64,000 nucleotides of DNA, taken from Burkholderia sp. BCC0322 (lineage in GTDB: Bacteria; Pseudomonadota; Gammaproteobacteria; Burkholderiales; Burkholderiaceae). Where the stretch lies: the NCBI RefSeq assembly GCF_902833045.1, contig NZ_CADFDU010000010.1, forward strand, positions 218,056 through 282,055. Direction: 5' to 3'. How positions within the stretch are numbered: position 1 is the first letter of the stretch; each line of letters begins with the position of its first letter. Both the position numbers and the translations under genes were made by a program. Shown here one piece after another: positions 27,817 through 36,526 of this stretch. The notes below the pieces were generated by a model. That model did no database searches. It saw nothing but the letters and a program-made list of their open reading frames with translations, and had not been told where the DNA came from.

Positions 27817-29985
27817 ATGCCCAAACACCCATTGCTGAACCGACGCCTGTTCGCCGCGCTGGCGGCCGGCCTGTTCTGGATTCCGGCCGCCCATGCCAGC
27901 GGCGACGACGGCTGCTATGCGCCGACCACGCTCCGGCAGACCGCCTACTCCTGCGCCAACGTGCCGATGCTGAGCCCCGCGAACGACACGCGCATCAACG
28001 CGATGCTGATGATGGTCGACAGCGCCAAGGTCGCGCAGGCGTTTCCGGACCCGAAGACGATCCCGGTGAAAGACCGGATCAACCAGATCATCGTGCCGTT
28101 TCCGATGGACTTCTCCGGATGGATCTATATCGGGCAGAAGGCACCCGATAAAGATGGCAACGCAACGGATGCCGAAACACCGTCGAACCAGTACGCCGAC
28201 GGCGAAGGCAGCATCTGCCGCAGCATGACCTCGGGCGCCGACGCGTTCAACGACGCCCTGGGCAACGCCGGCGGCCTCCCCGCCGATGAAGCCACCCGCC
28301 TGCGCGCGGCACGCGCCGACATCGCGCAGAAGACCTGCGCGGCCGGCGGCGCAAGCGCCGTCTGGACGAAACCGCCGGTCAAGTCGCCGCTCGGCCAGCA
28401 GTTCGCCGCGTACCTCGACGGCACGAACGCGTTCTACCGCGCCGACTTCCTCACCGCGACCAAGGCCTTCGCGAGCGCGTCGCACAGCGCGAACCCGTGG
28501 CTGAAGGAAACCGGCCTCTACATGGCCGGGCGCGCGCAGCTGAACGCCGCGCAGGCCAACGTGTTCGGCAACGACAGCCCCACGCCGTCGCGCGGCCGCG
28601 TGGAGAAGGTGTCGCTCGACGCCGCGAATACGGTGTTTCGCACTTACCTGAAGGTGTATCCGCAGGGGCGCTATGCGACCTCCGCGACGGGGCTGTTGCG
28701 GCGTGTCGCATGGCTCGGCGGCAACGTGACGCAGCAGGCCGACCTGTACGGCCACGCGCTCGCGCGCTGGTCGCCGGCGACGTCGAACGTGCCGCTGATC
28801 CAGCTGGCGAACGAACTCGACAGCAAGCTGCTGTTCGGGTCGGAATTCGACGCGCGCCAGATCCAGTCGCCGACCGTGCTCGCGACCGTCGACCTGCTGC
28901 GCATGCGCACATCCGACAGCAGCGATTCAAGCCGCAAGCCGCTAACGCTGGACGACCTGCAGGCGCAGAAGCCACGCTTCGCGAACGCGCCCGCGCTCTA
29001 CGACTACCTGCTCGCAACCTGGTATGTCCAGCTCGGCCGCAAGCCGGACGCCGCGCTCGCGTTGCTGCCGCAGACCCCGGCCGAGCCGCTCGACTACTTC
29101 GGCCTGAGCCAGCAGGCGCTGCGCGGGTTCGCGCTGGAGGACAGCGGCCAGACCGACAAGGCGCGCCAGCTGTGGCGCGACCTGATCCCGCTCGCCAAAT
29201 TCCGCTTCCAGCGCGAAGCGCTGGAACTCGCGCTCGCGATCAACCTGGAGCAGGCCGGGCTCGTCAACGACGCGTTCGCCGACGATTCGCCGGTGCAGAA
29301 CGCCGCGATCCGCGCGGTGCTGCTGCAACGCTCGGCCAATGCGGACCTGCTGCGCGCGCAGGCGCAAAACCAGGCGGCCGGCGGCGCGCTGCGCGACACC
29401 GCGCTGTACACGCTGCTGTACAAGGAACTCACGCGTTCGCACTACGGCGAGTTCATCGCGGACGCCGCGCTCGTGTCCGGCAAGCCTGCCGATCCGTTGA
29501 AGCCGTTCGTCGCAGCCGGGGCGAAAAACGAAGACGGTTATACGTGCCCGTCCGCGAACGACATCGCCGCGGCGCTCCAGCAGAATCCCGCCGATGCGAA
29601 GGGGCTGAACTGTCTCGCCGATTTCGTGCGCCTGCACCCGCCCGCTGCCGGCCTCGAAAGCGATCCGGTGCCGCCGTGGCTGCGCAACGCGTCGGCGGCC
29701 TCCACCACGCGCATCCCGCCGACGCTCGGCGGTGCGCCGTCGCAGTTCCCGGGCAAGCCGTACGAGCGGATGTCGAGCTACGTGACGGTGATGGCCGACG
29801 CGCAGGCGAACCCGAACGACCGCGCCTACGCGTACTACCGTGCGATCAAGTGCTATGCGCCGGCCGGCTACAACGAATGCGGCGGCAAGGACGTGCCGAA
29901 GAACACGCGCAAGCGCTGGTTCGACACGCTGAAGGCCAGCTACCCGGGCAGCCCGTGGGCGCAGAAACTTCGCTACTACTGGTGA
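27817..29985 (+). CDS. exported repeat protein, outer-membrane-assembly-like
   Basis: A 722-residue secreted protein with a signal peptide cut near residue 27 (IPAAHA|SGDDGC). Early Cys residues (GDDGCYAP, TAYSCANVP) suggest disulfides. The rest is long, helical and TPR/Sel1-like in spacing: LKETGLYMAGRAQLNAAQ, ANTVFRTYLKVYPQGRYATSATGLLRR, ALYDYLLATWYVQLGRKPDAALALL. The FRTYLKVYPQGRYA repeat resembles YfiO/BamD TPRs, and Burkholderia homologues are sometimes labelled that way, but the protein is three times longer and is not BamD. A DUF3142 gene starts 7 bases later, so they likely work together. Confidence 0.75.
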   Translation: MPKHPLLNRRLFAALAAGLFWIPAAHASGDDGCYAPTTLRQTAYSCANVPMLSPANDTRINAMLMMVDSAKVAQAFPDPKTIPVKDRINQIIVPFPMDFSGWIYIGQKAPDKDGNATDAETPSNQYADGEGSICRSMTSGADAFNDALGNAGGLPADEATRLRAARADIAQKTCAAGGASAVWTKPPVKSPLGQQFAAYLDGTNAFYRADFLTATKAFASASHSANPWLKETGLYMAGRAQLNAAQANVFGNDSPTPSRGRVEKVSLDAANTVFRTYLKVYPQGRYATSATGLLRRVAWLGGNVTQQADLYGHALARWSPATSNVPLIQLANELDSKLLFGSEFDARQIQSPTVLATVDLLRMRTSDSSDSSRKPLTLDDLQAQKPRFANAPALYDYLLATWYVQLGRKPDAALALLPQTPAEPLDYFGLSQQALRGFALEDSGQTDKARQLWRDLIPLAKFRFQREALELALAINLEQAGLVNDAFADDSPVQNAAIRAVLLQRSANADLLRAQAQNQAAGGALRDTALYTLLYKELTRSHYGEFIADAALVSGKPADPLKPFVAAGAKNEDGYTCPSANDIAAALQQNPADAKGLNCLADFVRLHPPAAGLESDPVPPWLRNASAASTTRIPPTLGGAPSQFPGKPYERMSSYVTVMADAQANPNDRAYAYYRAIKCYAPAGYNECGGKDVPKNTRKRWFDTLKASYPGSPWAQKLRYYW

Positions 29986-29992
29986 GCGCCGC

Positions 29993-30709
29993 GTGACGCG
30001 TATCGCGTGCCTGGCGTGCGTCGCACTGCTGCTGGCCGGACGCGTCGCTCTGGCCGGCACCGTCGATGCCGCACGGTACGACGCGTTCTGGCTATGGGCG
30101 GGCGTCAAGCCGCAGGCGGTCGTGCGCGACGCACGCACCCTCTACGTGCTGCAGGGGCAGATCGAGGCGTCGCCGCGGGACGAGTCGCAGGTCCGCGTGA
30201 TCGCGCAGGGCGTCGCACTGCCGCCCGCCCCGCAGGCGCGCGTGTGGCTCGTCTATCGTGCGCATACGCTGCGGTGGACGCCGCGCGTCACGCAGATCAT
30301 GCTCGCGCAGCTCACACGCTGGCGCGCATCGGGCCGCACGATTACCGGCATCCAGATCGACTTCGATGCGCGCACGCGCCACCTGCAGGATTACCTCGAA
30401 TTCCTGCGGTCGCTGCGCGAGACGCTGCCCGCCGATTGCCGGCTGAGCATCACGGGGCTGCTCGACTGGAGCAGCCGCATCGATACCGACCAGGTCAACC
30501 AGCTCAGGGGGATCGTCGACGAAGTGGTCGTGCAGACCTACCAGGGCCGCAGCACGATCCCCGACTACGCGGACTACCTGCCGCGCGTCGCGCGGCTGCA
30601 GCTGCCGTTTCGCATCGGCATCATCCAGGGCGGCGAATGGGACGCGCCGCCGTACCTGGCGACGAACCCGTGGTTCCGCGGCTACGTCGTGTTCCTGCGC
30701 AACGGCTAG
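29993..30709 (+). CDS. exported DUF3142-like protein
   Basis: A 238-residue protein starting at GTG 29993, 7 bases after the upstream stop. The signal peptide is residues 1-21 (ACLACVALLLAGRVALA|G). The mature part begins with YDAFWLWAGVKPQ and contains TGIQIDFDARTRHLQDYLEFLRSLR and VVVQTYQGRSTIPDYADYL, a pattern of DUF3142. That family is thought to be a TIM-barrel related to glycosidases, with D-F-D on a strand end. The substrate is unknown. Its partner, the 722-residue exported protein, suggests a periplasmic or envelope sugar-linked task. Confidence 0.7.
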   Translation: MTRIACLACVALLLAGRVALAGTVDAARYDAFWLWAGVKPQAVVRDARTLYVLQGQIEASPRDESQVRVIAQGVALPPAPQARVWLVYRAHTLRWTPRVTQIMLAQLTRWRASGRTITGIQIDFDARTRHLQDYLEFLRSLRETLPADCRLSITGLLDWSSRIDTDQVNQLRGIVDEVVVQTYQGRSTIPDYADYLPRVARLQLPFRIGIIQGGEWDAPPYLATNPWFRGYVVFLRNG

Positions 30710-30797
30710 CTCGGAGAAAGCCGGGACGGTGCCGGACATGATGGCACTCGATAAAGGCGTTCGGGCAAACGAAGCGCAACGCCGATCGCCGCCGGGC

Positions 30798-31448
30798 TTA
30801 CGCGGCACCCGCGATCGCGCCGCCGAGCCCGGCGAGCGCAATCACGAGCAGCGCGCCCGCCGACGAAGCCGTGATCCAACGCTGCTTGCGATGAATCAGC
30901 GGATGCTTGATCGCGGCCATGTAGGCGGTCAGGATCGTGAAATCGACCGCGATCCACAGCGCGGCCAGGATGGCCAGGCTCACGCGCGAATCCGGCGTGA
31001 TGGCGACGAACTGCGGAAAGAACGCGACGAAGAACAGCAGGTCCTTCGGATTCGCGATGCCGACGAGAAAGCCGCGCACGGCACCCGGCAAGCGCCGCGC
31101 CCGCGATGCCGGTTCGCCTTGCGCGGCGTCGTTGCCCTCGCGCGCACGGCCGGCGCGCCATTCGCCGAGCAGCGTCCGGACGGCCAGCACCGCGATGAAG
31201 AGGCATCCCGCTACATGCAACCCCGTGAGCAGGCGCTCGCTGACGAGCACGACGCCGAACACCATCAGCATCGCCCCCGCGATCATCACGAGGCTCGCGG
31301 CATTCGCGCCCACCGCGGTCAGCATGCCCTGGCGGAAGCCGCACCGCGCGACGGTGCCGACCACGAGCATGACGACCGGGCCGGGCGTCGCGATGAGCAG
31401 CACGATCGCGGCGAGATAGGCGAACAGCAGCGGGTAATGGAGTGCCAT
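30798..31448 (-). CDS. LysE/RhtB family exporter
   Basis: A 216-residue inner-membrane exporter of the LysE superfamily, which pumps out amino acids or related small molecules. About six spans are visible. The signature LLIATPGPVVMLVVGTVARCGFRQGMLTAVGANAASLV is at residues 17-54, and the second family block, VGIANPKDLLFFVAFFPQFV, is near residue 130. A LysR-type gene is divergent 165 bases away and probably controls it. Confidence 0.9.
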   Translation of the reverse strand: MALHYPLLFAYLAAIVLLIATPGPVVMLVVGTVARCGFRQGMLTAVGANAASLVMIAGAMLMVFGVVLVSERLLTGLHVAGCLFIAVLAVRTLLGEWRAGRAREGNDAAQGEPASRARRLPGAVRGFLVGIANPKDLLFFVAFFPQFVAITPDSRVSLAILAALWIAVDFTILTAYMAAIKHPLIHRKQRWITASSAGALLVIALAGLGGAIAGAA

Positions 31449-31613
31449 GACAAAAAGTTGTTGAATGGATTGACGCGCGCGCCCGGCGCGATGGCATCAT
31501 CGGGATTCAGCGCGGCGGATTGCGCGGTTTCATGAAGTATTGCGTGCCCGGCCCGCAGCCGAAAAACGGAAAATCCTGCCGGATGACATGAGTTTTATTC
31601 ATATTCGAAACCC

Positions 31614-32534
31614 GTGAAGGCCAAACCGCTCCCCCCTGTCTACGCGCTGCGTGCGTTCGAAAGCGCGGCGCGCACCGGCTCGTTCACGCTGGCCGCCGAG
31701 GAACTGAGCCTCACGCAAAGCGCGGTGAGCAAGCACGTCAGGACACTCGAGTCCTACTTCGGCCGGAAACTGTTCGTCCGGCACGGCCCGAAAATGACCG
31801 TGACGGCGGAAGCGCACATCCTCGCGTCAGGCCTGCGGCGCGGCTTCCGGCAGATCGAGGAAGCCTGCGTGCTGTTCCAGTCGCAACGCGACGTGCTGAA
31901 GCTCAAGGCGCCGTCCACGCTCACGATGCGCTGGCTGCTCGACGCGCTGGCCGCGTTCCGCGGCACGCGGCCGGCGTTCGAGGTGCAGATCGCGAGCGTG
32001 TGGATGGATGTCGATACCGTCGATTTTTTCAGCGAATCCTACGATTGCGCGATCCTGCTCGGCGCAGGCAGGTTCGGCGAGGCCTCGCAGTGCGTGAAGC
32101 TGTTCGACGAATGGCTGATTCCGGTGTGCTCGCGGGCGACCGCGACGGTTGCGCGCACGAATCCGGCGGCGTGCGAGCTGATCCACCCGTCGCCCGATCG
32201 GCGCGACTGGCGCCGCTGGCTCAAGGGCAGCGGCCATGATCTCGACGTGGACATCACGCGCGGGCAGGTGTTCGACATGCTCGAACAGGGGATCGCGGCG
32301 GCCATCGCCGGCCACGGCCTCTCGATCGGGGATCTCGCGCTGTGTGCGACGGCCATCGACGAAAAGCAGCTCGTGCTGCCGTTCAAGACGGCCGTCAATA
32401 CCGGCGACGCGTACTATCTCGTGTGGCCGGAAGACTCCGCCAAGGCCGCGCAGGTACGCGCACTGCTCGCGTTCCTGGAGGGCCGGATGCCGCGCCTGAC
32501 GTTTCCGGGCATCCGCTTCAACGGCCCGGGTTGA
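31614..32534 (+). CDS. LysR-type regulator (GcvA-like)
   Basis: A 306-residue transcription factor starting at GTG 31614. The N-terminal winged HTH is clear: LPPVYALRAFESAARTGSFTLAAEELSLTQSAVSKHVRTLE (residues 5-46). The effector domain starts LKLKAPSTLTMRWLLDAL, and the GcvA-type IAAAIAGHGLSIGDLAL motif is near residue 225. It is divergent from the LysE-type exporter gene, which suggests control of export by the exported compound. Confidence 0.92.
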   Translation: MKAKPLPPVYALRAFESAARTGSFTLAAEELSLTQSAVSKHVRTLESYFGRKLFVRHGPKMTVTAEAHILASGLRRGFRQIEEACVLFQSQRDVLKLKAPSTLTMRWLLDALAAFRGTRPAFEVQIASVWMDVDTVDFFSESYDCAILLGAGRFGEASQCVKLFDEWLIPVCSRATATVARTNPAACELIHPSPDRRDWRRWLKGSGHDLDVDITRGQVFDMLEQGIAAAIAGHGLSIGDLALCATAIDEKQLVLPFKTAVNTGDAYYLVWPEDSAKAAQVRALLAFLEGRMPRLTFPGIRFNGPG

Positions 32535-32610
32535 CCGTTGCGGCCGGCGACCCGGCCGCGTTGCCGACGGCGCGACTGGCGCAACCTCGCGCCGCCGGCC
32601 CGCAACGACA

Positions 32611-32638
32611 GCGCGGGCCCGCCTGGGCTGGCCCGCGC
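32611..32638. terminator. hairpin between convergent genes
   Basis: Nine-base perfect stem GCGCGGGCC (32611-32619) and GGCCCGCGC (32630-32638) with a 10-base loop, between the LysR gene and the minus-strand hydrolase. It lacks a T-run but may slow both transcripts. Confidence 0.5.
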
Positions 32639-32646
32639 CGACGACA

Positions 32647-33483
32647 TTACGCCTGCACGAAAGCCAGCAGGTCGGCGTTGAGGACGTCCGCGTTGACCGT
32701 CAGCATCCCGTGCGAGTAGCCCGGGTACGTCTTCAGCGTGCCGTTCTTCAGCAGCTTGATCGACTTCAGCGCGGCATCCGCGATCGGCACGATCTGGTCG
32801 TCTTCGCCATGCAGCACGAGCGTCGGGACGGAGATCGACTTCAGGTCTTCGGTCTGGTCCGTTTCCGAAAACGCCTTGATGCCTTCGTAATGCGCTTTGG
32901 CGCTGCCTTCCATCCCCTGCCGCCACCAGTTGCGGATCACGCCCTGATGCACGGTTGCACCTTCGCGGTTGAACCCGTAGAACGGGCCGCTCGGCACGTC
33001 GAGGAAGAACTGCGCGCGATTGTCGGCGAGCGCTTTCCGGAAACCGTCGAACACCTCGAGCGGCAAGCCTTCGGGGTTCGATTCGGTTTTCAGCATCAGC
33101 GGCGGCACCGCGCTGACCAGCACCGCCTTCGCGACGCGGCCGGCCGGCTCGCCGTGCTTCGCGACATAGCGCGCCACTTCGCCGCCGCCGGTCGAGTGGC
33201 CGATGTGCACCGCATTGCGCAGGTCGAGCGCTTCGACGACCGCGAACGCGTCTGCCGCGTAGTGATCCATGTCGTGGCCGTCCGACACCTGCGCCGACCG
33301 GCCGTGGCCACGACGGTCGTGCGCCACGACGCGATAGCCCTTCTGGACGAAGAACAGCATCTGCGCGTCCCAGTCGTCCGCGGATAACGGCCAGCCATGA
33401 TGGAAGACAATGGGCTGCGCGTCCTTCGGGCCCCAGTCCTTGTAGAAAATCTCGACGTGATCCTTCGTTGTGACGGTTGGCAT
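32647..33483 (-). CDS. alpha/beta hydrolase, non-haem haloperoxidase-like
   Basis: A 278-residue enzyme of the chloroperoxidase/esterase branch of the alpha/beta hydrolases. Nucleophile Ser is in GHSTGGGEVARYVAKHG (about residue 95), the acid Asp in LVLHGEDDQIVPI and His in YPGYSHGM. The oxyanion HGW is at residues 29-31 and HDRRGHGRS is typical for the group. ATG 33483 has AGGAG. The natural substrate is uncertain. The SDR gene upstream is on the same strand, with 159 bases between. Confidence 0.92.
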   Translation of the reverse strand: MPTVTTKDHVEIFYKDWGPKDAQPIVFHHGWPLSADDWDAQMLFFVQKGYRVVAHDRRGHGRSAQVSDGHDMDHYAADAFAVVEALDLRNAVHIGHSTGGGEVARYVAKHGEPAGRVAKAVLVSAVPPLMLKTESNPEGLPLEVFDGFRKALADNRAQFFLDVPSGPFYGFNREGATVHQGVIRNWWRQGMEGSAKAHYEGIKAFSETDQTEDLKSISVPTLVLHGEDDQIVPIADAALKSIKLLKNGTLKTYPGYSHGMLTVNADVLNADLLAFVQA

Positions 33484-33642
33484 CGCGATGGACTCCTGTA
33501 AGGTGGATGAACTCGGCGCAGTGGCCGGCAGCCATTATCGGACAGGTTTGTTAAACGATGATGCGACGATGCAAATGATCGTCGACACTTTCGATAACGT
33601 GGACGGCCCCGCGACGGGCGAACGATCGTGCGACGCCGCCCG

Positions 33643-34473
33643 TCAACCATCCGTCGACAGCGTGACGGCCTCCCACGCCCGGATTTCCTCGTCCAGCGCC
33701 GCCAGCTTGCCGCGTACCAGCCGCAGCGCATCGCTGCCGAGCAGCAGGTGCGCGGGCGGATGTTCCGCCGCGATCGCCGCGAGCATCGCCCGTGCGGCCT
33801 TCGCGGGATCGCCCGGCTGCTTGCCGCTCTTCTCCTCGCGCGCCTGACGAATCGGGTCGAAGATCGCGTCGTAATCCGCGATCGAGCGTGGCGTGCGCAG
33901 CATCGAGCGGCCGGCCCAGTCGGTGCGGAACGAACCCGGCGCCACGGCCGTCACGGCGATGCCGAACGGCGCCAGCTCCTTGCCGACGGTTTCGGAAATG
34001 CCTTCGAGCGCGAACTTGCTGCCGCAGTAGTAGGCGATGCCCGGCATCGTGATGTGGCCGCCCATCGACGTGATGTTCAGGATGCGGCCACGCCGCCGCT
34101 CGCGCATGTACGGCACGACCGCCTTCATCATCGCGACCGCGCCGAATACGTTCACGTCGAACTGCCGGCGCAGCTCCGCGAGCGGCGCTTCTTCCATGAT
34201 CCCTTCGTGCCCGTAGCCGGCGTTGTTCACCAGCACGTCGACGGGCCCGACGTTCGCCTCGATTTCCGCGACGACGCCGTCGATGCGATCGAAGTCGGTC
34301 ACGTCGAGCACCCGCGCGAATGCCCGCGCGGACAGCGCGTCGAAATCCCGCGCCGCCTGCGCGCCTCGCACGGTGCCGACCACCGTGTGACCCGCCGCGA
34401 GCGCCTCCTGCGCGAGCGCGCGGCCCAGGCCGCTGCTGACGCCGGTGATGAGGATGAGGTTGCCGGATGCCAT
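33643..34473 (-). CDS. short-chain dehydrogenase/reductase
   Basis: A 276-residue classical SDR. Cofactor motif ITGVSSGLGRAL is at about residues 9-20, NNAG near 87, catalytic Ser in ITSMGGHITMPG and Tyr-x3-Lys as YYCGSKF. GTVRGAQ after strand 2 (Arg) suggests NADP. Relatives are often called oxidoreductases with no known substrate. ATG 34473 has a GGGAGA box. An AraC-type gene is divergent 94 bases away and probably controls it. Confidence 0.92.
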   Translation of the reverse strand: MASGNLILITGVSSGLGRALAQEALAAGHTVVGTVRGAQAARDFDALSARAFARVLDVTDFDRIDGVVAEIEANVGPVDVLVNNAGYGHEGIMEEAPLAELRRQFDVNVFGAVAMMKAVVPYMRERRRGRILNITSMGGHITMPGIAYYCGSKFALEGISETVGKELAPFGIAVTAVAPGSFRTDWAGRSMLRTPRSIADYDAIFDPIRQAREEKSGKQPGDPAKAARAMLAAIAAEHPPAHLLLGSDALRLVRGKLAALDEEIRAWEAVTLSTDG

Positions 34474-34567
34474 GTGAGCTTCTCCCGAATGTCGATAGGA
34501 GCGTGCATACTAGTCTGGTGAACCCCGTCGAATAAGCCCGATTCCACTGATTTTCTTGCACAAAACT

Positions 34568-35539
34568 ATGAGCGCCGACCCTGCCTCCGCCCGAGCCCCA
34601 TCGCTGCCGCCGCGCGACCGGAAGCGCCTGGTGGCGCTGCTGCGCGCGCTGGCGCCCGACGAAGGCTACAACCTGACGGCGCTGCCGAGCGTGCGCATCC
34701 TGCGTTCGAACCGCGCGCTGTCGCGCACGCCGGTGCTGTACGACCCGGGCATCGTGATCGTGTGCCAGGGCCGCAAGCGCGGCTACTTCGGCGGCGAATG
34801 CTACCTGTACGACGAACACCACTATCTGGCAGTGTCCGTGCCGGTGCCGTTCAGCATGGAAACCGACGCCACGCCCGGGCACCCGCTGCTCGCGCTGTAC
34901 CTGCACCTCGATTTCACGATGGCCGCCGAACTCGCGGCGCAGATCGACCGCGCAGGCACGGCGGAGCCGGTGCAGGCGCCCAGGAGCATGATGTCGACGC
35001 CGATGGATGCAACGATGCACGCGTCGGTGCTGCGTTTCGTCGAGGCGATGCACCGGCCGCTCGACGCCGCGGTGCTCGGCCCGGCATTGCTGCGCGAGCT
35101 GTATTTCCGCGTGCTCACCGGCGCGCAGGGCAGCGCGATGCGCGGCGCGCTGGCGATGCGCGGGCAGTTCGGCCGGATCGGCCGGTCACTGCGCGTGATC
35201 CACGCCGATTACGCGCAACCGCTCGACGTGCCGCAACTGGCCAACGCAGCCGGCATGAGCGTGCCGAGCTTTCACAGCCACTTCAAGGCGATCACGCAGG
35301 TCTCGCCGATGCAGTACCTGAAATCGACGCGGCTGCATCAGGCGCGCTTGCTGATGGTGCGCGAGGATCTGACGGCCGAGGCGGCCGGCTACGCGGTCGG
35401 TTATGGGAGCCCGTCGCAGTTCAGCCGCGAATTCAAGCGCCTGTTCGGCCTGACGCCGGCGAAGGAAACGCAGCGCATGCGCGCAAGCTTCGCCATTCCG
35501 GCGGCATTCGAGGATGCGGCGTTCGTGTCGTCGCATTGA
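34568..35539 (+). CDS. AraC-type regulator (AraC_N family)
   Basis: A 323-residue transcription factor. The N-terminal AraC_N domain has TPVLYDPGIVIVCQGRKRGYFGGECYLYDEHHYLAVSVPVPF (about residues 55-96), the usual block of the group that regulates oxidoreductases. The C-terminal pair of HTH motifs is DVPQLANAAGMSVPSFHSHFKAITQVSPMQYLKSTRL and AAGYAVGYGSPSQFSREFKRLFGLTP. ATG 34568 is favoured over an in-frame TTG at 34556. It is divergent from an SDR gene. Confidence 0.92.
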   Translation: MSADPASARAPSLPPRDRKRLVALLRALAPDEGYNLTALPSVRILRSNRALSRTPVLYDPGIVIVCQGRKRGYFGGECYLYDEHHYLAVSVPVPFSMETDATPGHPLLALYLHLDFTMAAELAAQIDRAGTAEPVQAPRSMMSTPMDATMHASVLRFVEAMHRPLDAAVLGPALLRELYFRVLTGAQGSAMRGALAMRGQFGRIGRSLRVIHADYAQPLDVPQLANAAGMSVPSFHSHFKAITQVSPMQYLKSTRLHQARLLMVREDLTAEAAGYAVGYGSPSQFSREFKRLFGLTPAKETQRMRASFAIPAAFEDAAFVSSH

Positions 35540-35570
35540 GGTGCGTCGACACCTGCCGTCACGCATGCCG

Positions 35571-36239
35571 TCAGCGCGCGGCGGCGCGCACCAGCCCGGC
35601 GAGCGAAGTCAGGATGAAGGCCGTCACGCCCCAGATGTCCTGCGCCTGCTCCGCCCAGTACCACGCGCCCTTGCGTTCGCCGTCCGTGTATTGCCGGGGC
35701 AGATCCGGATTCAGCAGCGCGGAGAACGGAAACTCGAAGATCTCCGCAACTTCCGCGGGCGCCGCCTCCCATTTCGCCGTGTCCGGCACGATGCCGATCA
35801 CCGGAAAGATCGCGTGATTGCGCTTTCTGGTTCGATGAATCGGCAAGCTGCCGGCCACGCGAACCGCGTCCGGCGCGAGGCGGATCTCCTCGAACGCCTC
35901 GCGCAATGCCGTCGCGCCGATATCGCGGTCGGACTCGGCCGGGCGTCCGCCCGGGAAACTCACCTGCGACGAGTATTCGCTGAGATCCGACGCGCGCTTG
36001 GTCAGCAGGATCGTCGGCTCGTGCCGCGCGACGATCGCGACCAGCACCGCCGAGAATTTCCACTGCCTGTCGTTGTCCGCGAGGATTTGCTTCGCTGTCG
36101 GCCAGTCGGTGCCGGCCGGGATGCCGCAGCCTTCCACGCCGCGGACGATCACGTCCAGCAGCGCCTGCGGCGAGCCGGTTTCCGCATGCGCGCCGAGCCA
36201 CCCGCCGCTGGCGTTCGAGGCGCTTCCGTCTGGTTCCAT
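35571..36239 (-). CDS. NUDIX hydrolase, CoA pyrophosphatase-like
   Basis: A 222-residue NUDIX protein of the UPF0035/CoA diphosphatase type. The fold segments are KFSAVLVAIVARHEPTILLTKRASDLSEYSSQVSFPGG and, directly after, the NUDIX box with GATALREAFEEIRL. Compared with the consensus, the first Glu position is occupied by Ser/Asp, which is seen in this subgroup. ATG 36239 follows AGGAGGA. It probably cleaves CoA or dinucleotide pyrophosphates. Confidence 0.9.
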   Translation of the reverse strand: MEPDGSASNASGGWLGAHAETGSPQALLDVIVRGVEGCGIPAGTDWPTAKQILADNDRQWKFSAVLVAIVARHEPTILLTKRASDLSEYSSQVSFPGGRPAESDRDIGATALREAFEEIRLAPDAVRVAGSLPIHRTRKRNHAIFPVIGIVPDTAKWEAAPAEVAEIFEFPFSALLNPDLPRQYTDGERKGAWYWAEQAQDIWGVTAFILTSLAGLVRAAAR

Positions 36240-36526
36240 GTCTTCCTCCTGCGTACGGCAACCGGCACGCGCCGAACGACACGGAGCCCGACACGTGTTG
36301 CACGGGCACGGCGTCGTTGTGGCCCATCCTATGAGCCCGTGTTCGCGTGCGGTCGCGCATGACATGCGCGGGAGCGTGAATGCCTGTTCCAACGCGAAAA
36401 TATCCGCCAGCGTTGCGGAGGGTCGAATGCCGGAGCCGGATCGCCGTCGATCAACGGTTAATGCCGATCATGCACGAAAAATGAAGTTCCGATTCGATCG
36501 TCCGCGCACGCAGGTCGGGCCCGCCC

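Noticed and set aside
27817-29985. BamD (YfiO) outer-membrane assembly lipoprotein
   Set aside because: Far too long, no lipobox Cys at the signal peptide end, and only loose TPR similarity.
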